NCBI GenBank assembly: GCA_043769985.1
Contig: JAYVIV010000292.1
Location: 1 to 14,748, forward strand
Length of the DNA: 14,748 nt
Direction: 5' to 3'
Source: Arcicella sp043769985
GTDB taxonomy: Bacteria > Bacteroidota > Bacteroidia > Cytophagales > Spirosomataceae
Positions 1 to 6,608 of the stretch are shown here, piece by piece. A program made the position numbers and the translations under genes. Every line of letters starts with the position of its first letter. Within the stretch, counting starts at the first letter, position 1. The notes beneath the pieces were generated by a model that was given only the letters and a program-made list of their open reading frames with translations, did no database searches and was not told the DNA's origin.

Positions 1-543
1 GATTTTGACTAACCAACCTCTCCATTTCGCCAATTTGCCTTCGCCATAGCCAACCCAAGCCACATTGAAGGTCAAATACATATCCCCAGCTTTATCAAAG
101 ACGGGTCCGTACGAGTATTCATGATAGTTTCCCGATAAATCCCAATTGGCAACGGACTCATAGACATCTGCTTTCCCATCGGCATCTGTGTCTATTAATT
201 TGGTCAATTCGCCTCTTTGAGTACAGTAAAAAGCACCTTCTCTGTATGCCAAACCAAGGGCTTCGTGCAAACCGCTGGCAAAAAGGGTATAACTTGGCGA
301 AGTGCCATTGAGTTGGTAAGGATTTTCAATTACCCAAACCTCACCTCTACGAGTACACACGCCCAAACGTCCGTCGGGCATGGGAGCAACGCCACCAATT
401 TCCAACTTGATATTATCAGGAATGGGGAGCGTTTTAATCTCATAAAAATCTTCCTCCTTTAAAGGTCGAGGTTTTGTTTGGGCAAATGTTTGTTGAGTTA
501 ATAAACCGAAGAATATTAGGGAAAAGAATGTGTGTTTTTTCAT
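1..543 (-). CDS. Secreted sorbosone/glucose-dehydrogenase-like beta-propeller protein (partial, C-terminus outside window)
   Basis: The reading frame is open from the ATG at 543 to the left edge, giving 181 residues with no stop, so only the N-terminal part is visible. It opens with a signal peptide (MKKHTFFSLIFFGLL, cleavage probably at TFA|QTK), so the product is exported. The mature part resembles the first blades of PQQ-dependent sugar (sorbosone/glucose) dehydrogenase-like propellers: APMPDGRLGVCTRRGEVW, then GLHEALGLAYREGAFYC, then QRGELTKLIDTDADGKAD. The last contains a DxDxDG calcium-loop-like stretch. Bacteroidota relatives are often fused to a cytochrome c or other C-terminal domain, but that part is not visible here. 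It lies downstream of and co-directional with the DUF1080 gene, so the two may act together on extracellular sugars (inference). A REPIN-like repeat separates them. The family assignment is fairly secure; substrate and cofactor are unknown. Confidence 0.75.
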   Translation of the reverse strand, partial: MKKHTFFSLIFFGLLTQQTFAQTKPRPLKEEDFYEIKTLPIPDNIKLEIGGVAPMPDGRLGVCTRRGEVWVIENPYQLNGTSPSYTLFASGLHEALGLAYREGAFYCTQRGELTKLIDTDADGKADVYESVANWDLSGNYHEYSYGPVFDKAGDMYLTFNVAWVGYGEGKLAKWRGWLVKI

Positions 544-553
544 AGAATGAGAA

Positions 554-703
554 CCTCACCCCCTGCCCCCCTCTCCCGTGGAGAGGGGGAGTATTCGTCC
601 AAATTTCAGTAATACAAAATCCCTTTTCTAAATATCAGGTAGTATTTAACGTTTTTTTCGGACGAATGCTCTCCTCTCCACGGGAGAGGGGTTGGGGGTG
701 AGG
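554..703. repeat. REPIN-like/MITE-like inverted repeat with two hairpin-forming arms
   Basis: The left arm 554-600 and right arm 660-703 are inverted copies, identical except for two small indels and a few substitutions. They run from an outer CCTCACCCCC end to an inner ATTCGTCC end. Each arm contains its own small palindrome (CCTCTCC-CGT-GGAGAGG, about 572-588 on the left). The spacer 601-659 is AT-rich and non-coding. Two REP-type hairpins in opposite orientation around a short spacer is the architecture of REPINs, which are moved in trans by RAYT transposases in other bacteria. No transposase is encoded in this window. The GC-rich arms stand out sharply from the AT-rich surroundings. The element fills the gap between two co-directional genes and could fold in their mRNA. 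Confidence 0.85.
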
Positions 704-708
704 TATTT

Positions 709-2535
709 TTAAAATATTAAATGATAAGAAATTTCTTTTAATCCGTTTAAAGGCATGAGCAACTGCTTTTTGCCATTACTATTCCGAACGATGGATTTGT
801 TGGTTTCGGATGGAAAAACCTGAATGTAATAGTTTTGATTATCAACCGAATATCGATTGGAGGATACTTCAATAATATCCGAACCCTCCGCCATCAAAGC
901 GTATAATTGACTTGCTTCACCATCAAATTTAAGGGTACGATTTACACCCTCAAATTGATCTAATGGCGTGGTTATATCATTGACTTTGAGTCCTTTATAT
1001 TCGTATATAAAACTTGGGTACATGAATTCTCCGCTAAGTGAATTTCTTTTTTCGAGTTTATAACCCTTATATTTTAAATCATTTTTCGTTAAAGAATCTG
1101 GGAAAGATGTTTCAGCGGAAGCCAAATAAGCTAAAGGAAATTTATCGTTTGAAGTGATAGTTGTACCCATTGGTTCAGCCGTTTGGGGTTCGCCACGGTC
1201 GTGCCACATTTGGGTTGCATCCAAGAACTTTCCTCTCCATAAATGTAAAAATCCTCCTTGATTTAGGTCATAAGAAAAACTTAAACCGTTGGGCATTCCA
1301 ACACTAATGGCGTGGGTGATTTTCTTATTTCCGTGCATCATAAAAGAGCGTTGTAAAACTGATTGATCATTAGCTTTCACTTCTACCAATGGTGTTGGTT
1401 CAGGGTCTGGCAAGGATGTTCTTTCGGTAATTGACTGTTTTTCAGAGAGTTGTTTTTGCATAAATACTGCCAAACCATTTTTACGCCAAGAAAAATCTTT
1501 CATATAAATAATTGAATAGGTATGTTCCCCTGCCGATAATTGCTTAGCTTTTTTTTGCTCTTCATGCTGTAAATACCAGCCTTTGATGGTTGTATCTTTA
1601 TCAATTAACAAAGTCCCCATACCATTCCATTGACTCGAAAAAGTATAATTGCCAGATTCTGGAACGTTGAATTTTCCTTGAAATTTTAACAGAAATCCGT
1701 TTTGAATGGGTGCTAATTTAGCCGTGGGTTGAGTCACAGTTCCCGAGGCAGTAGGTGCACTTTGCTTAGGAACGCCATTGGTTAATCCTTCATAATATTC
1801 ATAACTGGCAGGGCTAAATGTTACGTTCGAGGGTTCAAATACTTCATAAACGATATTTTTAAAAGCTACTTGTCCATGATCGCCCTGAATTCTGAAAGGT
1901 GCTTTTGCCACTTCCTGCAAAACAGAGCCACGAGTTACGCCCAATAACTCAATATTTTCATGGATTAAAACCCCATTCAAAAGCACTTTATTGAAACGAG
2001 CGTTGGTTATTTTTTTGCCTGTTGCGTCAAAAGTAGGAGTTTTAAAATCTACTTCTAAATGATTCCAAAGTCCAGTTGCTTTCACAGCATTTTGGCGAGG
2101 AGGGTGTCCTTCGTAACCTTCGTTTCCTTTACCACGAGATTCATCCCAACGGTGATAAATGGCTCCACAGTCTCCATCGTTAGGCACTTTTTTGAGCCAT
2201 GAGTCAAGTATCTGAATTTCATAACGACTTTGGAGATAAAGTCCTGAATTTGAGCCTTTTGGGATCATAAAATCCAATGATATTTTGATATCTCCGTGTT
2301 CCAGAACAGAATATAGTTCATCGGTTGCTTGATATTTTGCTCCTCTCAAAGTATTGACAAGTACACCTTTGCCAGCAGTTAGAACAAGTGTGTTACCATT
2401 GAAATTACCCGTAACGCCGCCCTCAATTGTCCAATTAATACTCGGATTCTTGAAAGCACTCAAATCGTTTAGTGGAATTTGGGTCTGGGCGAATCCTGAG
2501 ATAGGAATAAGAAGGAATAATAGTTTTTTTATCAT
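709..2535 (-). CDS. Secreted DUF1080 (3-keto-disaccharide hydrolase-type) and PA14 domain protein
   Basis: This 608-residue exported protein starts with a signal peptide (MIKKLLFLLIPISGFA|QTQ). Residues about 25-235 form a concanavalin-like DUF1080 domain, seen in SGLYLQSRYEIQILDS, DGDCGAIYHRWDES, LWNHLEVDF and FRIQGDHGQVAFKNI. This family is now named after 3-keto-disaccharide hydrolases. Residues about 245-385 look like a PA14 carbohydrate-binding module (GKFNVPESGNYTFSSQWNG, then LSAGEHTYSIIYMKDF). The remaining ~220 residues form a beta-rich domain (GGFLHLWRGKFLDATQMWHD) that I cannot name. The likely role is binding and processing of oxidised or plant-type glycosides outside the cytoplasm (inference). 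It would be the first gene of a unit with the propeller protein downstream. It is divergent from the monooxygenase gene, with a 133-base shared promoter region. Domain calls are firm; substrate is unknown. Confidence 0.88.
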   Translation of the reverse strand: MIKKLLFLLIPISGFAQTQIPLNDLSAFKNPSINWTIEGGVTGNFNGNTLVLTAGKGVLVNTLRGAKYQATDELYSVLEHGDIKISLDFMIPKGSNSGLYLQSRYEIQILDSWLKKVPNDGDCGAIYHRWDESRGKGNEGYEGHPPRQNAVKATGLWNHLEVDFKTPTFDATGKKITNARFNKVLLNGVLIHENIELLGVTRGSVLQEVAKAPFRIQGDHGQVAFKNIVYEVFEPSNVTFSPASYEYYEGLTNGVPKQSAPTASGTVTQPTAKLAPIQNGFLLKFQGKFNVPESGNYTFSSQWNGMGTLLIDKDTTIKGWYLQHEEQKKAKQLSAGEHTYSIIYMKDFSWRKNGLAVFMQKQLSEKQSITERTSLPDPEPTPLVEVKANDQSVLQRSFMMHGNKKITHAISVGMPNGLSFSYDLNQGGFLHLWRGKFLDATQMWHDRGEPQTAEPMGTTITSNDKFPLAYLASAETSFPDSLTKNDLKYKGYKLEKRNSLSGEFMYPSFIYEYKGLKVNDITTPLDQFEGVNRTLKFDGEASQLYALMAEGSDIIEVSSNRYSVDNQNYYIQVFPSETNKSIVRNSNGKKQLLMPLNGLKEISYHLIF

Positions 2536-2590
2536 TAGTTTTAGGGGATATTTTTAAAAATCATTATCTTAAATCAAGAGCGTATTATCT

Positions 2591-2598
2591 CAAAATTA
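2591..2598 (-). promoter_or_regulatory. Candidate Bacteroidota -7 element (TAATTTTG) for the DUF1080 gene
   Basis: Read on the minus strand, this octamer matches the TAnnTTTG -7 consensus of the Bacteroidota primary sigma factor and overlaps a TATAAT-like string. It would start transcription roughly 50 bases before the ATG at 2535. I see no clear TTG at the -33 position, so the call is weak. Confidence 0.25.
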
Positions 2599-2668
2599 TA
2601 CTTAAATTTATAAAAAAAATACTGTTTAACTGTGTGGTTCTGGGATTAGTTAATTTACTAAAATTTTT

Positions 2669-4156
2669 ATGCAACAATTAGACTACGACATCGCCATCAT
2701 CGGGGCGGGTTTTGCGGGTTTAGGTATGGCAATTCGCTTGAAAAAAGCGGGTTATAATTCTTTCGTCATTTTTGAAAGAGGGAAAGAAGTTGGCGGCACT
2801 TGGCGGGATAATACCTATCCAGGATGCGGTTGTGATGTTGCTTCACATTTGTACTCATTTTCTTTTGAACCCAATCCCAATTGGACTCGCAGATTCTCGA
2901 AACAACCAGAGATTTTAGAATATCTGAAAGACTGCGTTCATAAAAATAATCTTGAATCACATCTTCAATTAAATACTGAAATTTTCAAGGTGATTTTTAA
3001 TGAATCCGAAGGCTTTTACACCATTACAGATTCGTCAGGAAAACAAACAACTGCCAGAATGGTAATTGCAGGTTTAGGTCCTTTAAATCGACCGCAAATT
3101 CCAGATTTTGAAGGACTTAGTAATTTTAAAGGAGAAAGTTTTCACTCATCCAATTGGAATCATAATTATGATTTAACGGGAAAAAGGGTGGCTGTAATTG
3201 GTACGGGAGCGAGTGCCATTCAGTTTGTTCCAGAGATTGTGGATAAGGTGAGTAAATTATATCTTTTTCAAAGAAATGCACCGTGGGTAATTCCAAAACC
3301 TGATAGTGAGTTCTCAGGTTTTGCAAAATCATTATTTTCAAAATTACCATTGATTAGGAAAGCTTATCGGGGATTTTTATACCAGTTAAATGAGTTTATT
3401 GGATTGAGTTTTATTGGGAATGAAACCGTTAAGAAAATTGCACAATTCCAAGCGGAACAACATCTGAAAAGTCAGGTGAAAGATGAAAATTTACGGAAAA
3501 AATTAATCCCAAACTATCGCATTGGTTGTAAGCGAATTATGGTTTCTGACAATTATTATCCAGCCTTACAAAAGCCACAAACGGAAGTAATTACAGACAA
3601 AATCAATAAAATTACCGAAAACGGAATTGTGGTAAATGATGGTTCAGAAAAGCAAGTAGATGTCATTATTTTCGGCACTGGTTTTCACGTGGCAGAATAC
3701 CCAGAACAGTTTATTAAAAATTATACTATTCAAGGATTAAACGGTCAGAATTTATTTCAAAAATGGACGAAAGAAGGCTTTGAAGCATACAAAGGAACAA
3801 CGATAAATGGCTTTCCGAACCTAATGTTTGTGTTGGGTCCAAATACAGGTTTAGGACATAATACGGTGGTAGATATTATGGAATCTCAGATAAGTTATAT
3901 TATGGATTATTATGAGAAATTACTGAAAAAATCACCTAATGCTTACCTAAATATTAAGCCAGAAATTCAGAAGGAATATAATGAGAAACTTCAAGCCATG
4001 TTCAAAAATACCGCTTGGGCTTCGGGTTGTGGAAGTTATTACATCAATTCAGAAGGGAAAAATACCACCATTTATCCAAGATTGAACACCGAATTCAGAA
4101 AGCAAACTCTGCGGGTGAATTTGGAAGAATATGAGGTTTTGGTTGGAAATGATTAG
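2669..4156 (+). CDS. Flavin-containing (Baeyer-Villiger type) monooxygenase
   Basis: This 495-residue protein is the usual size for a single-domain type I Baeyer-Villiger monooxygenase. Enzymes of this group use FAD and NADPH to insert oxygen next to a carbonyl. Visible motifs are the FAD-binding GAGFAG (residues 12-17), GGTW (42-45) and YPGCGCD (50-56); the family fingerprint FxGxxxHxxxW (F153, G155, H159, W163), followed by Asn where Pro or Asp is usual; a second Rossmann motif GTGASA (178-183) for NADPH; and a late FGTGF motif. No signal peptide or membrane segment is seen, so it is cytosolic. It is transcribed alone, divergent from the DUF1080 gene. Its TAG stop lies inside the left arm of a palindrome that also abuts the next, convergent gene. 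Substrate cannot be inferred; a related N-hydroxylating or steroid/ketone monooxygenase remains possible. Confidence 0.9.
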   Translation: MQQLDYDIAIIGAGFAGLGMAIRLKKAGYNSFVIFERGKEVGGTWRDNTYPGCGCDVASHLYSFSFEPNPNWTRRFSKQPEILEYLKDCVHKNNLESHLQLNTEIFKVIFNESEGFYTITDSSGKQTTARMVIAGLGPLNRPQIPDFEGLSNFKGESFHSSNWNHNYDLTGKRVAVIGTGASAIQFVPEIVDKVSKLYLFQRNAPWVIPKPDSEFSGFAKSLFSKLPLIRKAYRGFLYQLNEFIGLSFIGNETVKKIAQFQAEQHLKSQVKDENLRKKLIPNYRIGCKRIMVSDNYYPALQKPQTEVITDKINKITENGIVVNDGSEKQVDVIIFGTGFHVAEYPEQFIKNYTIQGLNGQNLFQKWTKEGFEAYKGTTINGFPNLMFVLGPNTGLGHNTVVDIMESQISYIMDYYEKLLKKSPNAYLNIKPEIQKEYNEKLQAMFKNTAWASGCGSYYINSEGKNTTIYPRLNTEFRKQTLRVNLEEYEVLVGND

Positions 4157-4233
4157 CCACCAAGGCACGAAGGCTCTAAGTTTTTTAAAACAAACTTTGT
4201 CTTTTCGTTGAGCCTTAGTGACTTGGTGGCTAA
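4153..4233. repeat. 24-bp imperfect palindrome between convergent genes (REP-like, possible bidirectional terminator)
   Basis: The arms 4153-4176 (TTAGCCACCAAGGCACG...) and 4210-4233 are inverted copies with 2 mismatches in 24 bases. The 33-base loop contains T- and A-runs. The TAG stop of the monooxygenase gene is inside the left arm, and the TGA stop of the convergent gene starts two bases after the right arm. The ACCAAGGCACGAAGGC-type sequence resembles a repeat I know to be scattered between genes in Bacteroidota. It may serve both genes as a transcript-end hairpin (inference), although neither side has a canonical U-tract directly after the stem. Confidence 0.8.
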
Positions 4234-4235
4234 GC

Positions 4236-4823
4236 TCAAAATCTATACACAAAACCCACTTGATTGCCCGTAAACGTAAGATTTTCAAAAATTACTCGCC
4301 CTTTTTTCAAATGTGAACGATGCACGCCGTACATAATTCCATCGAAAAGTAAGAGAAATCCACCCTGCAAAATTACTGATTGACCGTATCCTTTCAGCAT
4401 ATCTTGATTATCAACTGAATTTTTACTTTTTTCGAGTAGATATACGCCCGTCATCACGTAGGCAGCATCTAATCCTGTGTTAATTAAAAACGTTTTTTCA
4501 GTATTACTTTGCTCTTCCAAAGTGTGGAAAGCACTAATATTCATTTGCGTTTTCTTAGTTCCCAATAGGCCCAAACCTGCCAAAGCACCGTTCACAACAT
4601 TCCAATAAACATTCATTTGATAGAAATATTTATCGCTTCCTGATGAATTGGACAGTAAAATGCCGTTGGTAATTAAGTTCGCTCCCGCCCATGACCCAAG
4701 AACGACCATGCCTTTTTGGTTTAAATTAATGCGTTCTTGATTGAAACTTAGGAGTGTTAAATTTTGCGAGAAAATGGTTGCCGAAAATGACAAAAGGAGC
4801 AATAAGAATAATAGGTTTTTCAT
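4236..4823 (-). CDS. Small membrane protein of unknown function with signal peptide (Bacteroidota-type)
   Basis: I place the start at the ATG at 4823, giving 195 residues, because it opens directly with a good signal sequence (MKNLLFLLLLLSFSATIFSQ). The in-frame ATG at 4853 would add ten unconvincing residues before it. After the signal peptide there are about four hydrophobic stretches: GMVVLGSWAGANLITNGILL, YWNVVNGALAGLGLLG, LINTGLDAAYVMTGVYLLE and SVILQGGFLLLFDGIMYG. An Asn- and Gly-rich pattern (MNVYWNVVNGALAG) is conserved-looking. The protein ends in a beta-like VGFVYRF. I do not recognise a function; it resembles uncharacterised four-helix membrane proteins of the phylum (possibly the DUF6992 group, from memory only). 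It follows the peroxiredoxin gene by 46 bases on the same strand, so co-transcription is likely. The start codon lies inside a 15-bp inverted repeat. Confidence 0.75.
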   Translation of the reverse strand: MKNLLFLLLLLSFSATIFSQNLTLLSFNQERINLNQKGMVVLGSWAGANLITNGILLSNSSGSDKYFYQMNVYWNVVNGALAGLGLLGTKKTQMNISAFHTLEEQSNTEKTFLINTGLDAAYVMTGVYLLEKSKNSVDNQDMLKGYGQSVILQGGFLLLFDGIMYGVHRSHLKKGRVIFENLTFTGNQVGFVYRF

Positions 4824-4859
4824 GTTGATAAAGTTTGGGTACCCTATCAACATGAAAAA
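4816..4859. repeat. 15-bp perfect inverted repeat overlapping a start codon
   Basis: TTTTTCATGTTGATA (4816-4830) is perfectly mirrored by TATCAACATGAAAAA (4845-4859) around a 14-base loop containing GGTACC. On the minus strand the 3' arm carries the ATG at 4823 of the small membrane protein, and the 5' arm carries the alternative in-frame ATG at 4853. In mRNA the stem would pair the start codon. It is not a normal terminator, because T-runs are inside the stem and none follows it. Confidence 0.7.
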
Positions 4860-4869
4860 AAGAATTTTG

Positions 4870-5337
4870 TTACAAACTTTTCAAAGCACTTTGAACTGCC
4901 TCAAAATTTGGCAAATCTCCCGCACTTTCAAGCACTTCTGAATACTGAATTGTACCCTCTGCATCCACCACAAAAGCCGAACGTTTTGAAACGCCTTTCA
5001 TACCCAAAACAAAATTTTCGTACAAGGAACTGTATGCCGCAGAAGTCTCTTTGTTGAAATCTGACAACAAATGGAAAGGCAATTTTTGTTCTTCCTTGAA
5101 TTTTTCTAAGGTAAATAGTGAGTCCACCGAAATGCCTAAAATCTCTGCATTAAGGCTTGAATATGCAGCGATATTATCACGCATTTCACACAGTTCAGCC
5201 GTGCATACGCCTGTGAATGCTAAGGGAAAAAATAGAATAACTACGTTTTTACCTTTGTAGTCCGAAAGGCTAACTTCTTGTTTGTCAGAGTTATAGAGTT
5301 TGAAATCTGGGGCTTTATCGCCGATTTGTAATGCCAT
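4870..5337 (-). CDS. Peroxiredoxin, BCP/AhpE-like thiol peroxidase
   Basis: This 155-residue AhpC/TSA-family protein reduces hydrogen peroxide or organic hydroperoxides in the cytoplasm, using thioredoxin or a similar donor. The active-site motif PxxxTxxC is present (P38, T42, peroxidatic C45). A second cysteine, C50, five residues later is where BCP-type (atypical 2-Cys) enzymes carry their resolving cysteine. The catalytic arginine is probably R119 (VSKRSAFVVD). The N-terminus (IGDKAPDFKLYNSDKQ) and GKNVVILFFPLAFTG are typical. The length fits a single-domain, full-length enzyme. It follows bioB by 92 bases on the same strand. Its leader contains CAACAATTCAA-type repeats a few bases before the ATG. 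Whether it belongs to the BCP or the AhpE subgroup is uncertain; family membership is not. Confidence 0.93.
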   Translation of the reverse strand: MALQIGDKAPDFKLYNSDKQEVSLSDYKGKNVVILFFPLAFTGVCTAELCEMRDNIAAYSSLNAEILGISVDSLFTLEKFKEEQKLPFHLLSDFNKETSAAYSSLYENFVLGMKGVSKRSAFVVDAEGTIQYSEVLESAGDLPNFEAVQSALKSL

Positions 5338-5344
5338 TTTATTA

Positions 5345-5375
5345 AATTGTTGAAGTTTGAATTGTTGAGTTATTG
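5345..5375. repeat. AATTGTTGA direct repeat in the peroxiredoxin leader
   Basis: AATTGTTGA occurs twice (near 5346 and 5360), with TTTGAA between the copies. It is directly upstream of the ATG at 5337 on the minus strand, where it reads as a CAACAATTCAA-type A/C-rich leader. The same unit builds the longer repeat at 13449-13523, also just before a start codon. Confidence 0.5.
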
Positions 5376-5429
5376 CTAACCCCGATTTACTATCTGGGTT
5401 GAATGGTCTTGCGAATTGTAACTGTTTTA

Positions 5430-6452
5430 CTAATTCAAAATCTCCTCCATTGCTTCCGCCACACTTGGAATAAAATTCACTTCCACTTGTTGCTTTTTCC
5501 CTTTAAAAGCCTCACGAGGTTTGATGCTCAGGATTTGGAATAATTCTTTGTCATTCGATACGGCAGGATTAGGCGTTGTTAAAAGGACATCGCCCGAAAA
5601 GATTGAATTTGCCCCTGCCATAAAACACAAGGTTTGTCCTTCGTAAGACATATCCAAACGTCCTGCCGAAAGCCTTACCATTGATTTTGGCATCAAGATT
5701 CTTGCCGTGGCGATGGTTCTGACCATGTCCCAAATACTGGCGGGTTCTTGTTCGCCAAGGGGCGTTCCTTTGATGGGTACAAGATTATTAATTGGCACAG
5801 AGTCAGGATGTTGTGGCATATTTGCGAGTGTTTTCAACATTCCCATACGGTCAGCATCTCCTTCACCTAAACCAATAATTCCCCCCGAACAAACCGATAA
5901 TTTTGCTTTGCGAACATTATCAATCGTATTCAGACGGTCAGCAAAAGTACGAGTAGAAATTACATCTTCGTAGTTTTCTTCGCTCGTATCAATGTTATGA
6001 TTGTAGGCGTATAAACCCGCATTTTTCAACTTTTCCGCTTGTGATTCTGACAACATTCCGAGGGTACAACACACTTCCAAACCCATCTCATTTACGCCCT
6101 TCACCATATCCAAAACCTTGTCAAAGTCCTTGTTATCACGCACTTCACGCCAAGCCGCACCCATGCAAAAACGTGATGAGCCTGCATCTTTGGCACGCTG
6201 AGCGGCAGCCAAAACCTCGGGTGTTTCCATCAATTTTTGCACTTTCACGTCCGTATGATAGCGAGCCGCCTGTGAACAATAGGAGCAATCTTCTGGGCAT
6301 CCGCCCGTTTTGATAGACAATAAAGTGCTAATTTGAACCTCCTGCGGGTCATTATACTGACGATGAACGGTGGCAGCACGATAGACCAATTCCATGAAAG
6401 GCAAATTATAAATTGCTTCAACTTCTTCTCTTGTCCAGTTATTTTTTATCAT
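5430..6452 (-). CDS. bioB: Biotin synthase
   Basis: This 340-residue radical SAM enzyme converts dethiobiotin to biotin, the last step of biotin synthesis, in the cytoplasm. The radical SAM cluster motif CxxxCxxC is present as C52, C56 and C59 within GGCPEDCSYCSQAARYHTDV. The cysteines that in known BioB hold the sacrificial [2Fe-2S] cluster are seen in SRFCMGAAWRE, EVCCTLGM and LSVCSGGIIGLGEGD. The matching arginine is in ARILMPKSMVRLSAGR. Length and start fit the family, and the C-terminus extends slightly past the barrel. It is separated from the upstream PLP enzyme by a strong terminator hairpin, so it should have its own promoter within 6453-6555. I found no exact TAnnTTTG there, only TATTTTTTG with one extra T. 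No BirA-type operator was recognised. The peroxiredoxin gene follows. Confidence 0.97.
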   Translation of the reverse strand: MIKNNWTREEVEAIYNLPFMELVYRAATVHRQYNDPQEVQISTLLSIKTGGCPEDCSYCSQAARYHTDVKVQKLMETPEVLAAAQRAKDAGSSRFCMGAAWREVRDNKDFDKVLDMVKGVNEMGLEVCCTLGMLSESQAEKLKNAGLYAYNHNIDTSEENYEDVISTRTFADRLNTIDNVRKAKLSVCSGGIIGLGEGDADRMGMLKTLANMPQHPDSVPINNLVPIKGTPLGEQEPASIWDMVRTIATARILMPKSMVRLSAGRLDMSYEGQTLCFMAGANSIFSGDVLLTTPNPAVSNDKELFQILSIKPREAFKGKKQQVEVNFIPSVAEAMEEILN

Positions 6453-6460
6453 TGTGTTGG

Positions 6461-6498
6461 TTCGATGTTTGAAATTCGGTTTTCGATGTTCGGTTTTT
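6461..6498. repeat. TTCGATGTT / TTCGGTTTT interlocked direct repeats upstream of bioB
   Basis: TTCGATGTT occurs at 6461-6469 and 6482-6490 (period 21), interleaved with TTCGGTTTT at 6475-6483 and 6489-6497. The repeats begin nine bases from the bioB start, within its presumed leader. Confidence 0.5.
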
Positions 6499-6555
6499 CA
6501 AAAAATATTCACTAAAATTAACCTTGCTTTTTGGCTTTGGCAAATTTGGGGTATA

Positions 6556-6590
6556 AAAAAGGCTGAACATTTGGGGTGTTCAGCCTTTTT
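6556..6590 (-). terminator. Rho-independent terminator after the PLP enzyme gene
   Basis: A perfect 14-bp stem (AAAAAGGCTGAACA / TGTTCAGCCTTTTT) surrounds a 7-base loop. It has a GC core and A/T-runs on both flanks, so it can work in either direction. It lies 18 bases past the stop of the oxoamine-synthase-like gene and before bioB, separating the two transcripts. Confidence 0.9.
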
Positions 6591-6608
6591 AGGGTAAATA
6601 CCAAATAC

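Noticed and set aside
217..462. 81-residue plus-strand open frame near the left edge
   Set aside because: It is opposite the signal-peptide-bearing propeller gene, which runs open to the edge and has family motifs.
4236..4853. Start of the small membrane protein at the upstream ATG (4853)
   Set aside because: It would place ten polar/aromatic residues before an otherwise perfect signal peptide; the ATG at 4823 is preferred.
4816..4859. Rho-independent terminator for the peroxiredoxin gene
   Set aside because: The stem is AT-rich, T-runs are within the stem and no U-tract follows on the transcribed strand.
5707..6313. Two plus-strand open frames within bioB (5707-5973 and 6041-6313)
   Set aside because: Shadows of the bioB coding sequence with no domain character.
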